Below are positions 32,802 through 41,727 of a stretch of 47,750 bases of DNA, piece after piece. This DNA is from SAR86 cluster bacterium (GTDB lineage: Bacteria > Pseudomonadota > Gammaproteobacteria > Magnimaribacterales > Magnimaribacteraceae). The notes beneath the pieces are model-generated. The model was given only the letters and a program-made list of their open reading frames with translations. It was not told the DNA's origin and did not search any database. The DNA lies in contig JAKUUL010000004.1 of the NCBI GenBank assembly GCA_022447025.1, positions 1 to 47,750 on the forward strand. The letters are read 5' to 3'. Both the position numbers and the translations under genes were made by a program. Each line of letters starts with the position of its first letter. Within the stretch, counting starts at the first letter, position 1.

Positions 32802-34016
32802 ATGGATAGACTAAGAAAAGTCTTTGATAATTTGAAACCTAAATTCTCAACAGGTGGAAAATATGAAAATTGGTGGACAATTTTTGATGTTATAGAAAAT
32901 TTCTTCTATTCATCTAGCAGAAGAACATTTGGGTTATTGCATATTAGAGATGCTTCCGATGTTCAGAGAATTATGGTTACCGTAATGGCAGCTACCATAC
33001 CTGCTGCATTTTATGGGATGTATAACATTGGTTTTCAGGCTCTATCTGGCGCTTCTGGCGGAGGAGGTGAGTTTACCAATGATTGGCATTTCATATTTAT
33101 TAATTTACTTTGCGGTTACGACCCAAATAGTTTTTTTGATTGTTTATGGTTTGGGGCATGTTATTTCCTTCCTATCTATGCCGTTACCTTTGTAGTTGGC
33201 ATAGGTTGGGAGATGGTATTTGCAAAGATTAGAAATCATGAAATTAGTGAAGGAGCTTTTGTAACTACAATTCTATTCGCTCTTTGTTGCCCTCCAGATG
33301 TACCTCTTTGGCAGGTAGCAATGGGTATAAGTTTTGGTATTGTCATTGGCAAGGAAATATTTGGAGGAACAGGTAAAAACTTTTTAAATCCTGCATTAAC
33401 AGGAAGGGTATTCCTTTATTTTGCATATCCTACATATTGGTCAGGAGACTCAGTGTGGACAGCATTGGACGGTTATAGCTCTCCTACAATTTTAGGCATA
33501 GGAGCTCAAGAAGGACTTAGCGGCATCCAGACTAATTATTCCTGGCTTGAAGCTTTTATTGGTAGCATTCCAGGATCTGCTGGAGAGACTTCAGCTTTAT
33601 TTATTTTCCTAGGGCTCCTTATGCTTTTGTGGACAAGAGTTGCTTCTTGGAGGATTGTTTTAGGAGTCCTCTTTGGTACTTTAATAACTTCTCTATTGTT
33701 TAATGCAATAGGATCTGAAACTAACCCCATGTTTAATCTGACTTTTATTTGGCACATTGTAGTAGGGGGTTATGCCTTTGGACTTGCCTTTATGGCAGTA
33801 GAACCAGTAACTGGTTCACATACCAATTCTGGTAGATGGATATACGGCGTTCTTATAGGAATTATGGTCGTACTTATAAGAGTTATAAACCCAGCTTTTC
33901 CAGAAGGAATGATGTTAGCTATTTTATTCGCTAATCTTTTCTCACCACTCATAGATCACTACGTAAAAGAATCTAACATTAAAAGAAGATTAAAAATTCA
34001 AGCAAGCCATGAATAA
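32802..34016 (+). CDS. nqrB: Na+-NQR subunit B
   Basis: Integral membrane subunit (404 residues, about ten hydrophobic segments) carrying covalent FMN and riboflavin and forming much of the Na+ path. Family wording: RTFGLLHIRDASDVQRIMVTV (41-61), KEIFGGTGKNFLNPALTGRVFLYFAYP (184-210), IPGSAGETSALF, and FGLAFMAVEPVTGSHTN. The covalent FMN site, SGAT in Vibrio (Thr236), reads DGYSSPTIL here, with Thr229 kept but the preceding residues changed to SSP. It overlaps nqrC by 8 bases. Confidence 0.96.
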   Translation: MDRLRKVFDNLKPKFSTGGKYENWWTIFDVIENFFYSSSRRTFGLLHIRDASDVQRIMVTVMAATIPAAFYGMYNIGFQALSGASGGGGEFTNDWHFIFINLLCGYDPNSFFDCLWFGACYFLPIYAVTFVVGIGWEMVFAKIRNHEISEGAFVTTILFALCCPPDVPLWQVAMGISFGIVIGKEIFGGTGKNFLNPALTGRVFLYFAYPTYWSGDSVWTALDGYSSPTILGIGAQEGLSGIQTNYSWLEAFIGSIPGSAGETSALFIFLGLLMLLWTRVASWRIVLGVLFGTLITSLLFNAIGSETNPMFNLTFIWHIVVGGYAFGLAFMAVEPVTGSHTNSGRWIYGVLIGIMVVLIRVINPAFPEGMMLAILFANLFSPLIDHYVKESNIKRRLKIQASHE

Positions 34017-34818
34017 AAACGATACTCTTCTCAAGACTTTATTTGTTGGCATAACTCTGTGTTTAGTTTGCTCCATTATTATTTCTTTAACAGCAGTGGG
34101 ATTAAGGGATCAACAAAAGCTTCTTAAACAAAAAGATCAACAATCAAAAATACTTTCCTCAGCTGGTCTCTTAACAAATCAAAAAAATATAGAAGAACTT
34201 TTTATGGCCATCGAAGAACGGGTTATTAATCTTGATACAGGTGAATATGCTGATTCATTAGATCCAAAAAGCTTTGACGGCAAGAATTTTGAGTCTGAGG
34301 ATTATTCAAAAGATCCTTTAACTTCAGTTCAATTAAGTTCTGATACAGACATCAGCTCTTTAAAAAGAAGAGAAAATTTTATAAAGATTTATTTCTATAA
34401 AGAAAACAATAATATAAAGGCAGTCATTCTTCCTGTGCGTGGATTGGGTCTTTGGGGAACTTTATATGGTTATTTAGCTATTGAACCTGATTTAAATACA
34501 ATAATTGGATTAGAGTATTTTTCTCATAAAGAAACTCCAGGTTTAGGAGCAGAAGTAGATAATCCGCGGTGGAAATCAAAATGGAGAGGAAAAAAGATTA
34601 GATCTTCTTCAGGTGAATTTAAAATTGAAGTCATTAAAGGTTTAGTAAACCTTGAATCTCCAGAAAGAAAATATCAAGTAGATGGATTATCAGGAGCAAC
34701 CATAACAAGTAGAGGTGTATCCAACATGCTTACTTTTTGGCTAGGTGAGTTAGGCTACGCTAAATTCTTAAATAAGCTTAAAGTTGAAATTGAAAATGAG
34801 GAGGCCTTAAATGTCTAA
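34009..34818 (+). CDS. nqrC: Na+-NQR subunit C
   Basis: Subunit with one N-terminal helix (about 10-32) and a periplasmic FMN-binding domain. The 269-residue product has [19 protein letters not shown] (143-161), [20 protein letters not shown], and [14 protein letters not shown] with Thr231 as the residue to which ApbE attaches FMN (consensus SGAT retained). Shared 8-base overlaps with nqrB and nqrD indicate translational coupling through the operon. Confidence 0.96.
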   Translation: MNKNDTLLKTLFVGITLCLVCSIIISLTAVGLRDQQKLLKQKDQQSKILSSAGLLTNQKNIEELFMAIEERVINLDTGEYADSLDPKSFDGKNFESEDYSKDPLTSVQLSSDTDISSLKRRENFIKIYFYKENNNIKAVILPVRGLGLWGTLYGYLAIEPDLNTIIGLEYFSHKETPGLGAEVDNPRWKSKWRGKKIRSSSGEFKIEVIKGLVNLESPERKYQVDGLSGATITSRGVSNMLTFWLGELGYAKFLNKLKVEIENEEALNV

Positions 34819-35485
34819 AGCTAGAGAGGTTCTTTTAAACCCAATTTTTAATGACAATCCTATAGCTTTACAAATTCTAGGCATTTGCTCTGCTTTAGCT
34901 GTTACAACAAATTTATATCCAACATTGCTTATGTGTTTGGCTCTCACATCTGTACTTTGTTTATCAAATTTATTCGTTTCAATTATCCGAAACCACATTC
35001 CTACTAACGTACGAATGATAGTGCAAATAACTTTAATAGCTTCTTTGGTAGTTCTTGTAGATGAAGTATTAAAAGCTTACGACTATGAAACTAGTAAAAC
35101 TATTGGTGTGTTTGTTGCCTTAATTGTAACTAACTGCATAGTTATGGGAAGAGCTGAAGCTTATGCAATGCAAAATGGCCCTTGGCTAAGTTTTTTAGAT
35201 GGTCTTGGCAATGGACTTGGTTATAGCTTAATCTTAATAATTGTAGCAACTATAAGGGAGCTATTTGGTTCAGGTACTTTATTTGGCTATGAAATTCTCA
35301 TTCTTACACAAAATGGAGGTTGGTACCTAGGTAACAACTATATGGTACTGTCATCAAGTTCATTCATTCTTATTGGATTATTTATTTGGTTATTGAGAAG
35401 CTGGAAAGTTGAACAAATAGAAGAGCCAGAATTTCAAGTAGCGAGGAATAATCTTGAGACTAAGGAAGCTGGAACAAGGGTTTAA
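34811..35485 (+). CDS. nqrD: Na+-NQR subunit D
   Basis: Six-helix integral membrane subunit of 224 residues. Key wording: [26 protein letters not shown] near the N-terminus, [22 protein letters not shown] (with the NqrD/E-conserved Cys of the TNC motif), and [22 protein letters not shown]. NqrD and NqrE share an inverted fold and hold an Fe-S centre between their conserved Cys residues in the membrane interior. The C-terminal tail is longer and acidic. It is followed by nqrE after 2 bases. Confidence 0.96.
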   Translation: MSKAREVLLNPIFNDNPIALQILGICSALAVTTNLYPTLLMCLALTSVLCLSNLFVSIIRNHIPTNVRMIVQITLIASLVVLVDEVLKAYDYETSKTIGVFVALIVTNCIVMGRAEAYAMQNGPWLSFLDGLGNGLGYSLILIIVATIRELFGSGTLFGYEILILTQNGGWYLGNNYMVLSSSSFILIGLFIWLLRSWKVEQIEEPEFQVARNNLETKEAGTRV

Positions 35486-35487
35486 AT

Positions 35488-36099
35488 ATGTTTGAATATT
35501 ATCTAAACCTCTTTATAACTGCAGTTTTTGTAGAAAATATCGCTTTAGCATATTTTCTTGGTATGTGTACTTTTCTTGCTATATCTAAAAATGTTAAAGC
35601 TGCCGGTGGGTTAGGGATGGCAGTCATTGCTGTTCTTACAATCACTGTACCAATAAACAATTTCATTTATATGAATTTTTTAAAGCCTGGAGCTTTAGCT
35701 TGGATGGGAATTCCAAATTCAGATCTAGAGTTTGTTGGGTTAATAACTTATATAGGTATTATTGCAGCTGTTATTCAAATCTTAGAGATGCTCTTAGATA
35801 AATATGTACCGGCTTTATACAATGCTTTAGGTTCTTTCTTGCCTCTCATAACTGTTAATTGCGCTATTCTAGGTGCTTCATTATTTATGGTGGAAAGGAG
35901 CTATACTTTTACAGAAAGTATAGTTTATGGCTTTGGTGCTGGAGCTGGCTGGGCTTTAGCTATATTAGCCTTAGCTGGAGTGAGGGAAAGACTTAAATAT
36001 GCTGATATTCCTGAAGGGTTACAAGGTTTAGGTATAACTTTTATTACAGTAGGTTTAATGTGTTTTGCCTTCATGTCATTTGGAGGAATTATTTTGTAA
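35488..36099 (+). CDS. nqrE: Na+-NQR subunit E
   Basis: Six-helix membrane subunit (203 residues), paired with NqrD. It has [35 protein letters not shown] near the N-terminus, with the conserved Cys in the GMC context, and [19 protein letters not shown], which carries the second conserved Cys, and [38 protein letters not shown]. These Cys are the expected ligands of the intramembrane Fe centre. It stops at 36097-36099; the next gene starts 3 bases later. Confidence 0.96.
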   Translation: MFEYYLNLFITAVFVENIALAYFLGMCTFLAISKNVKAAGGLGMAVIAVLTITVPINNFIYMNFLKPGALAWMGIPNSDLEFVGLITYIGIIAAVIQILEMLLDKYVPALYNALGSFLPLITVNCAILGASLFMVERSYTFTESIVYGFGAGAGWALAILALAGVRERLKYADIPEGLQGLGITFITVGLMCFAFMSFGGIIL

Positions 36100-36101
36100 C
36101 C

Positions 36102-37340
36102 ATGAATGAATTATTCTTAAGTGATATATTTTTAGGCGTAATAGCCTTTACTGTTTCTGTTAACTTGATGGTAATAGTAATTCTAATATCAAGAAAATTC
36201 TTAATAGCTACAGGAAATGTAGAAATTCAGCTAAATGAAGATCCAGACAGGATTCTACAAGTCCAAGCTGGAGATAAACTCCTTCAAACTTTGGCAAATG
36301 AAGAGATGTTTCTTTCCTCCGCTTGTGGTGGTAAGGGAACTTGCGCTCAGTGTAAATGCGTCATCATGGAAGGAGGAGGAGCAATACTTCCGACTGAAGA
36401 AACCCATTTTACAAATCATGAAAAAAGGGAAGGTTGGAGGCTTTCATGTCAGGTTTCAGTAAAAGATAACATGAAAGTGCAGGTACCAGATGAAGTGTTT
36501 GGCGCTAAAAAATGGGAATGTGAAGTTATTTCTAATGAAAATGTAGCAACTTTTATTAAAGAACTAGTTCTTAAATTACCAGAAGGAGAAGAGGTAAATT
36601 TTAAGGCTGGGGGATATGTACAAATGGAGATACCCCCGTGTGAAATTGACTTCAAAGATTTTAATATTGATCAAAAATACAACGATGATCTTGAAAGATT
36701 TAACTTCTGGAATAACTCTATTTCTATAAAAGAAACTGTAATACGTGCTTATTCGATGGCAAATTACCCTGAAGAAAAAGGTATCATGAAATTTAATGTG
36801 AGAATAGAATTGCCGCCACCTGGTACTGATTATCCTCCTGGTGAAATGACTTCTTATCTTTTTAATTTAAAGCCAGGGGATAACCTAACCATTTTTGGAC
36901 CTTTTGGAGACTTCTTTGCCAATGAGAGTGAAGCAGAAATGATTTTTATAGGCGGTGGGGCAGGAATGGCACCAATGAGATCACATATTTTTGATCAATT
37001 ATTAAGGATTAATACAAATAGAAAAATAACTTTTTATTACGGAGCAAGAAGTTTAAAAGAAGTCTTCTACAAAGAAGAGTATGACGAATTAGCAAGAAAC
37101 AATGAAAACTTTAATTGGACTCTTGCCCTTGATAGCCCACAACCTGAAGATAACTGGGAAGGACCAACAGGCTTTATCCATCAAGTTATATTGGATGAGT
37201 ATTTAAAAAATCATGAATCACCTGAAGATTGTGAATATTATATGTGTGGACCTCCAGCTATGATGAATGCTGTTTTTGGTATGTTAGATGATTTAGGTGT
37301 TGAGCCTGAAGCTATCAGATTTGATGATTTCGGTAGCTAG
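36102..37340 (+). CDS. nqrF: Na+-NQR subunit F (NADH dehydrogenase subunit)
   Basis: NADH entry subunit with FAD and a 2Fe-2S cluster. I chose the ATG at 36102 (412 residues) over an in-frame ATG at 36060 that lies inside nqrE: GGAGGA at 36082-36087 precedes 36102, and the protein then starts with the family's single N-terminal helix. The plant-type cluster ligands are Cys75, Cys81, Cys84 and Cys116 ([15 protein letters not shown]). [46 protein letters not shown]. The C-terminal DDFGS resembles Vibrio DDFGG. Confidence 0.97.
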   Translation: MNELFLSDIFLGVIAFTVSVNLMVIVILISRKFLIATGNVEIQLNEDPDRILQVQAGDKLLQTLANEEMFLSSACGGKGTCAQCKCVIMEGGGAILPTEETHFTNHEKREGWRLSCQVSVKDNMKVQVPDEVFGAKKWECEVISNENVATFIKELVLKLPEGEEVNFKAGGYVQMEIPPCEIDFKDFNIDQKYNDDLERFNFWNNSISIKETVIRAYSMANYPEEKGIMKFNVRIELPPPGTDYPPGEMTSYLFNLKPGDNLTIFGPFGDFFANESEAEMIFIGGGAGMAPMRSHIFDQLLRINTNRKITFYYGARSLKEVFYKEEYDELARNNENFNWTLALDSPQPEDNWEGPTGFIHQVILDEYLKNHESPEDCEYYMCGPPAMMNAVFGMLDDLGVEPEAIRFDDFGS

Positions 37341-37358
37341 ATTATTCAATTTGTTGGC

Positions 37359-38351
37359 TTGAAACTAAGATTTTTACCTCTGTTTCTAATAGGAGTATTA
37401 GGAATACTAATTTTCTTTACTTGGGAAAGAAATTACATAACTACCTACAGTGGAAACATTATGGGAACTACCTATAAAGTTATTCTTGTTGATTATGACC
37501 AAGATTTAATTGAAGAGGGCATCTATAGTTCTTTAAATTCTATTAATCAAGAGATGTCTACTTACATTGATACCTCTTCTATTTCTAGATTAAATAGTTC
37601 AAATATAGGTGATTGGATTGAAGTTTCAGAAAATTTTATAAAAGTTGCTACTTTCTCCCAACAATTATGTATAGAAACTCAAGGAGCTTTTAATATAAGT
37701 ATTGGGCATTTTGTAAATTTTTATGGTTTTGGTCCTCCGCAAGTTGCAAACGACCATCAGATTAATAAATTAGAGGAACTAAAAGATCAAGTTAGTTGTA
37801 TTTCATATAAAGTAGACGAAACAAAAAAACGCATTAAACGTATAAATGATGTTTATATAGATATGTCTGCAGTTGCTAAAGGATTTGCAATTGACCACCT
37901 GTCTTCTTTTTTTGATTCTCTTTCAATAAACTCTTATTTCATCGAATTAGGTGGTGAGATTAGGTATAAAGGGAACAAACAAAAGAAAATCCCTTGGTTA
38001 GCAGCTATAGAAAATCCTGATGAAACTAACTCTCCTATTATGACTTTGTCATCTAAGGAGTACAAAAATTTGTCACTAGCCACTTCAGGTGAATATAGAA
38101 ATTTTATTGAGCTAAATGGTAATACATTTTCACATACTATTGATCCCCAAACATTTAAGCCTATAAATAGAGAACATATTTCTGTTTCGGTTATAGCTGA
38201 GAATGCTATGAAAGCAGATGCTCTAGCTACTGCATTAAATGTTATGGGTTTGGAAGAAGGTCTGGACTTTTCTAATAAGAATAAAATTAAGGCGCTTTAT
38301 ATCGTTAAAGAAAATGAAGAATTTATTCTTAAAACTTCAAAATGGTTTTAA
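37359..38351 (+). CDS. apbE: FAD:protein FMN transferase ApbE
   Basis: Attaches FMN to Thr in NqrB and NqrC, on the outer face of the membrane. The 330-residue product has MGTTYKVIL near 36-44 (ApbE start motif), ALNVMGLEEG, DMSAVAKGFAIDHLS with conserved Asp/Lys, FIELGGEIRYKG and FSHTIDPQTFKP (metal and FAD site). It has an N-terminal hydrophobic segment (about 4-22) but no lipobox Cys, so it is probably membrane-anchored rather than a lipoprotein as in many relatives. The start is TTG at 37359. It lies directly after nqrF, as usual for nqr operons. Confidence 0.93.
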   Translation: MKLRFLPLFLIGVLGILIFFTWERNYITTYSGNIMGTTYKVILVDYDQDLIEEGIYSSLNSINQEMSTYIDTSSISRLNSSNIGDWIEVSENFIKVATFSQQLCIETQGAFNISIGHFVNFYGFGPPQVANDHQINKLEELKDQVSCISYKVDETKKRIKRINDVYIDMSAVAKGFAIDHLSSFFDSLSINSYFIELGGEIRYKGNKQKKIPWLAAIENPDETNSPIMTLSSKEYKNLSLATSGEYRNFIELNGNTFSHTIDPQTFKPINREHISVSVIAENAMKADALATALNVMGLEEGLDFSNKNKIKALYIVKENEEFILKTSKWF

Positions 38352-38370
38352 TCGGTATTAAAATTAAGAA

Positions 38371-38541
38371 ATGAGTACTATTTTCACTAGTTTTATTGTT
38401 CTTTTATTAATATTTTTTGCCATGTCAATCGGGGTCATATTTGGAAGAAAACCTATTGCAGGGTCTTGTGGCGGACTCAAGACTATGGGAGAAGTAGCAG
38501 ATTGTGAGATTTGTGGGGGAGATCCAGCTAAGTGTAAATAA
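38371..38541 (+). CDS. nqrM: Na+-NQR maturation protein NqrM
   Basis: A 56-codon gene. The product MSTIFTSFIVLLLIFFAMSI continues GVIFGRKPIAGSCGGLK, then GEVADCEICGGDPAKCK. One N-terminal helix plus four Cys (33, 45, 48, 55) is the NqrM (former DUF539) pattern. NqrM is needed to deliver or hold Fe for the NqrD/E centre in Vibrio. It sits last in the nqr cluster, 19 bases after apbE, and ends 16 bases before the convergent aceA stop. Small and easily missed, but the four-Cys layout and context make it secure. Confidence 0.92.
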   Translation: MSTIFTSFIVLLLIFFAMSIGVIFGRKPIAGSCGGLKTMGEVADCEICGGDPAKCK

Positions 38542-38557
38542 AAAAATTTATCTATAT

Positions 38558-40162
38558 TTAGAATTGATCCATCGTACTATCTTTACCGCCGGCTAATAAA
38601 GCATTATCACCAGAAAAATATTCCTTATGCTCATCACCAATTGTAGCTCCTGCTAAGTCTTGATGCTTCACTGAAGCCATATCTCGCCTAATTTCCTTGC
38701 GTTGAATCTTTTTAACATAAGCTAACATGCCTTTATCTCCAAAATATCCTTCAGCAAGTACATGCGTTCCTAGAGCAGTATCGTGGTATGTTGGTAAAGT
38801 AATAAGGTGATGAAATATACCTGCTTGGTTTGCAGCATCCTTTTGAAATCTTTGAATTAAATCATCTGCTTCTTTAGATAATTCAGATTTATCAAATTTT
38901 TGATCCATCAGGCCTTTAGGTTCTGTTTTGGGGTCAGGATATTCAGATAGATCTTTGCCTGAGCTTGACCAGTCATTATAGACCTGTTCCCTAAAAGCTA
39001 ATGTCCAATTAAAGGAAGGAGAGTTGTTATAAACAAGTTTAGCTTCCGGATGTACTTTCCTTACTTCCTTAACCATATCAGCAATTTGCTTAACGTTAGG
39101 TCTTTCCGTCTCAATCCACAATAGGTCTGCACCTGATTCAAGGCTGGTAATACAATCCAAAATCACTCTATCAACACCCGTTCCTTCTCTAAATGCATAT
39201 AATCCATTTTCAAGTCTTACCGGTTTAACTAGTTTTCCATTTTGTTGAATAGCTATATCGTATTGAGTAAGTTCATTGATGTCTTCAATTACCTCGGTCT
39301 CAAGGAAGTCATTGTATCTACTAGCTATATCACCAGGTTCCTTAGAAACAGGAACTTTTTGGGTTAATCCAGCTCCTAAAGAATCAGTTCTGGCCACTAT
39401 AAGACCATTATTTACACCCAGTTCTAGGTATGCATATCTAATAGCGTTAATTTTCGATAAGAAATCTTCATGAGGAACTGTAACTTTTCCGTCTTGGTGT
39501 CCACATTGTTTAGCATCTGAAACTTGATTCTCTATTTGTATACAACAAGCACCAGCCTCTATCATTTTCTTGGCTAATAAATAGGTTGCTTCTTCATTTC
39601 CAAATCCTGCGTCTATATCAGCAATGATAGGAACTACATGAGTTTCAAAATTATCTATTTTTTCAATTATTTTTTCTTCATTAGTACCTTTTTCTCTAGC
39701 TTCATCTAGTTCAAGAAATAAATGCTGAAGTTCTCGGGCATCAGCTTGTTTTAAAAAAGTGTAGATTTCATTAATTAAAGCAGGTACCGAAGTCTTTTCA
39801 TGCATGCTTTGATCAGGAAGGGGGCCAAATTCTGATCTCAGTCCAGCAACCATCCAACCACTGAGATAAACATAGCTCTTGGAAGTAGTTTTTTGGTATT
39901 TTTTCACTGCCATAACCATTTGTTGTGCTGTAAATCCATGCCAACAACCTAAAGATTGAGTGTAGTTCGAAGGATCCTTATCATAATCCTTCATATCTTG
40001 ATGCATTATTTCAGCAGTGTAGTTTGCAATATCCAGCCCGGTTGAAAATCTGTTTTGCAACTTCATTCTTGCTGCATGCTCAGGATCAACGCCCCCTAAA
40101 AGCGTTCCACTAGAGTTTTTTAAGTTTTTAAATTCTGCTATTAGATCTTTGTATTTAATCAT
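38558..40162 (-). CDS. aceA: Isocitrate lyase (long, Pseudomonas-type)
   Basis: Splits isocitrate to succinate and glyoxylate in the glyoxylate shunt. From the ATG at 40162 the product is 534 residues, close to the about 530 of P. aeruginosa and longer than E. coli (434). It begins MIKYKDLIAEFKNLKN, and the conserved region EHAARMKLQNRFSTGLDIANYTAEIM follows. Catalytic motif KQCGH with Cys220; ADIDAGFGN and LWIETERPN are barrel motifs; the C-terminal GDNALLAGGKDSTMDQF is family-typical. A TTG at 40189 would add 9 residues; I prefer the ATG because the start then aligns with Pseudomonas ICL as I recall it. No malate synthase lies in the window. Confidence 0.92.
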   Translation of the reverse strand: MIKYKDLIAEFKNLKNSSGTLLGGVDPEHAARMKLQNRFSTGLDIANYTAEIMHQDMKDYDKDPSNYTQSLGCWHGFTAQQMVMAVKKYQKTTSKSYVYLSGWMVAGLRSEFGPLPDQSMHEKTSVPALINEIYTFLKQADARELQHLFLELDEAREKGTNEEKIIEKIDNFETHVVPIIADIDAGFGNEEATYLLAKKMIEAGACCIQIENQVSDAKQCGHQDGKVTVPHEDFLSKINAIRYAYLELGVNNGLIVARTDSLGAGLTQKVPVSKEPGDIASRYNDFLETEVIEDINELTQYDIAIQQNGKLVKPVRLENGLYAFREGTGVDRVILDCITSLESGADLLWIETERPNVKQIADMVKEVRKVHPEAKLVYNNSPSFNWTLAFREQVYNDWSSSGKDLSEYPDPKTEPKGLMDQKFDKSELSKEADDLIQRFQKDAANQAGIFHHLITLPTYHDTALGTHVLAEGYFGDKGMLAYVKKIQRKEIRRDMASVKHQDLAGATIGDEHKEYFSGDNALLAGGKDSTMDQF

Positions 40163-40279
40163 ATGTTCTTCTAAATATTGTGAAACCAACTTATTAGAAA
40201 GATTTTAGTTGCGCGTCATAAAAAAGAAAAGGATTTTAAACAAGACCAAAAATAAAGCAATAAAAGGTTTGCTGCCAGT

Positions 40280-41647
40280 TTAAATTTGTTTTGCAAGTTT
40301 ATTGGATAAACCTAGGTAAGTAGAAGGTGTTAGCTTAAGTAACTTATTTTTTTCAGCACTAGGAATATCTAAGCTGTTGATGATGGCATGTAGATCTTCT
40401 TTTTTAATATTTTTACCTCTAGATATCTTTTTCATTACTTCATAACCACCTTCCATGTGATGTTTTCTCATTACTGTCTGAATAGCTTCTGTAAGAACCT
40501 CCCAAGCATTCTCTAAATCTTGATTTATAACTTTTTTGTTAATTTGAAGTTTATTTAATCCTTTAATAAGAGAAGAAAGAGCTATTAAAGTATAGGCAAA
40601 ACAGCTTCCTATATTTCTCATAGAGGTGGAATCAGAGAGATCTCTTTGCCACCTAGACTTAGTGATTTTCGACGACAGGTAATGAAAAATAGAGTTAGCT
40701 AAATCTAAATTACCTTCGGCATTCTCAAAATCTATTGGATTAATCTTATGTGGCATAGTTGAAGACCCAACTTCACCTTTTATTGTCTTCTGTGAAAAAT
40801 AATCTAATGAAATATAGCCCCACATATCTCTGCTGAAATCTAGAAGAACATTATTTAAACGCTCATGGCCATGGAATAACTTAGCCATGCTATCTTTAGG
40901 TTCTACTTGTGTTGTATAAGGAGACCAGAGGAGACCAACTTTTGTTATAAAAGTTTTTGAAACTTTCTCCCAATCCACCTTAGGATAAGCTATTAAATGC
41001 GCGTTATAATTTCCTACAGCACCATTCATTTTTCCTCTTAATCCAGTTTCACTGATCACCATTGATATACGATCAATTCTAGAAGAAAAATTAGCTAATT
41101 CCTTACCTACTGTAGTAGGTGTTGCTACTTGCCCATGTGTTCTAGAGACCATTGGAATATCAGCATATTGATGTGCCTTTTTCTTTAATAAGTCATTAAA
41201 TTTATTGATATTATTAGAGATTAGTAGTTTAGAAGCATCTTTTACCATTAATGCGTAACTGATGTTATTAATATCTTCTGAAGTACACCCAAAGTGTATG
41301 AACTCAGCTAATCCTTTTAACTGCCTAGATTTCTTAAACTGGTCTCGTAAGTAATATTCAACTGCTTTAACATCATGATTAGTCTTTTTTTCTATATTTT
41401 TTACTTTTCTAGCTTCAGCCAGGCTAAAGTTTTTTTCTATTTTAGAAAGAAAGGTTATTGACTGTTTTGTTAAATGGGGAAGCTCTTTAATATGTTGTTG
41501 CTTCGAGAGGTGAATAAACCATTCAATTTCTACAAAAACTCGATATTTAATTAAAGCATATTCACTAAAAACTTCTTGTAGTTCAGTTACAAGTTTCGAA
41601 TATCTACCATCAATAGGAGATATTGCAGATAGTTCTGTTAATTTCAT
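40280..41647 (-). CDS. purB: Adenylosuccinate lyase
   Basis: Catalyses two beta-eliminations in purine synthesis (SAICAR to AICAR; adenylosuccinate to AMP). The 455-residue product matches the E. coli type (456): LTELSAISPIDGRYSKLV start, EFIHFGCTSEDINN near 116-129, SRTHGQVATPTTVGKELANF, and the superfamily signature GSSTMPHKINPIDFENAEGN with the catalytic Ser loop. Same strand as aceA, separated by about 117 bases from its ATG. A promoter presumably lies in the 80-base gap to the divergent amidohydrolase, but I see no convincing -35. Confidence 0.96.
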   Translation of the reverse strand: MKLTELSAISPIDGRYSKLVTELQEVFSEYALIKYRVFVEIEWFIHLSKQQHIKELPHLTKQSITFLSKIEKNFSLAEARKVKNIEKKTNHDVKAVEYYLRDQFKKSRQLKGLAEFIHFGCTSEDINNISYALMVKDASKLLISNNINKFNDLLKKKAHQYADIPMVSRTHGQVATPTTVGKELANFSSRIDRISMVISETGLRGKMNGAVGNYNAHLIAYPKVDWEKVSKTFITKVGLLWSPYTTQVEPKDSMAKLFHGHERLNNVLLDFSRDMWGYISLDYFSQKTIKGEVGSSTMPHKINPIDFENAEGNLDLANSIFHYLSSKITKSRWQRDLSDSTSMRNIGSCFAYTLIALSSLIKGLNKLQINKKVINQDLENAWEVLTEAIQTVMRKHHMEGGYEVMKKISRGKNIKKEDLHAIINSLDIPSAEKNKLLKLTPSTYLGLSNKLAKQI

Positions 41648-41727
41648 AGCTACAGAGTAAAAAGTGAATTATAACTTATAGCTAACTATACTTGCGTTAT
41701 CTCTAGGTAAGAAGCAAACTTGTAATT

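Noticed and set aside
36060-36101. Longer NqrF start at 36060
   Set aside because: It lies inside nqrE, lacks a proper ribosome site, and adds 14 residues not found in NqrF; the ATG at 36102 fits the family start.
31446-38541. RNF complex instead of Na+-NQR
   Set aside because: The A-F order, the NqrA-type first subunit, the NqrF-type NADH/2Fe-2S/FAD subunit and nqrM are specific to Na+-NQR.
40163-40189. TTG start of isocitrate lyase at 40189
   Set aside because: It adds nine residues before the ATG at 40162, where the protein aligns with the remembered Pseudomonas start; kept only as an alternative.
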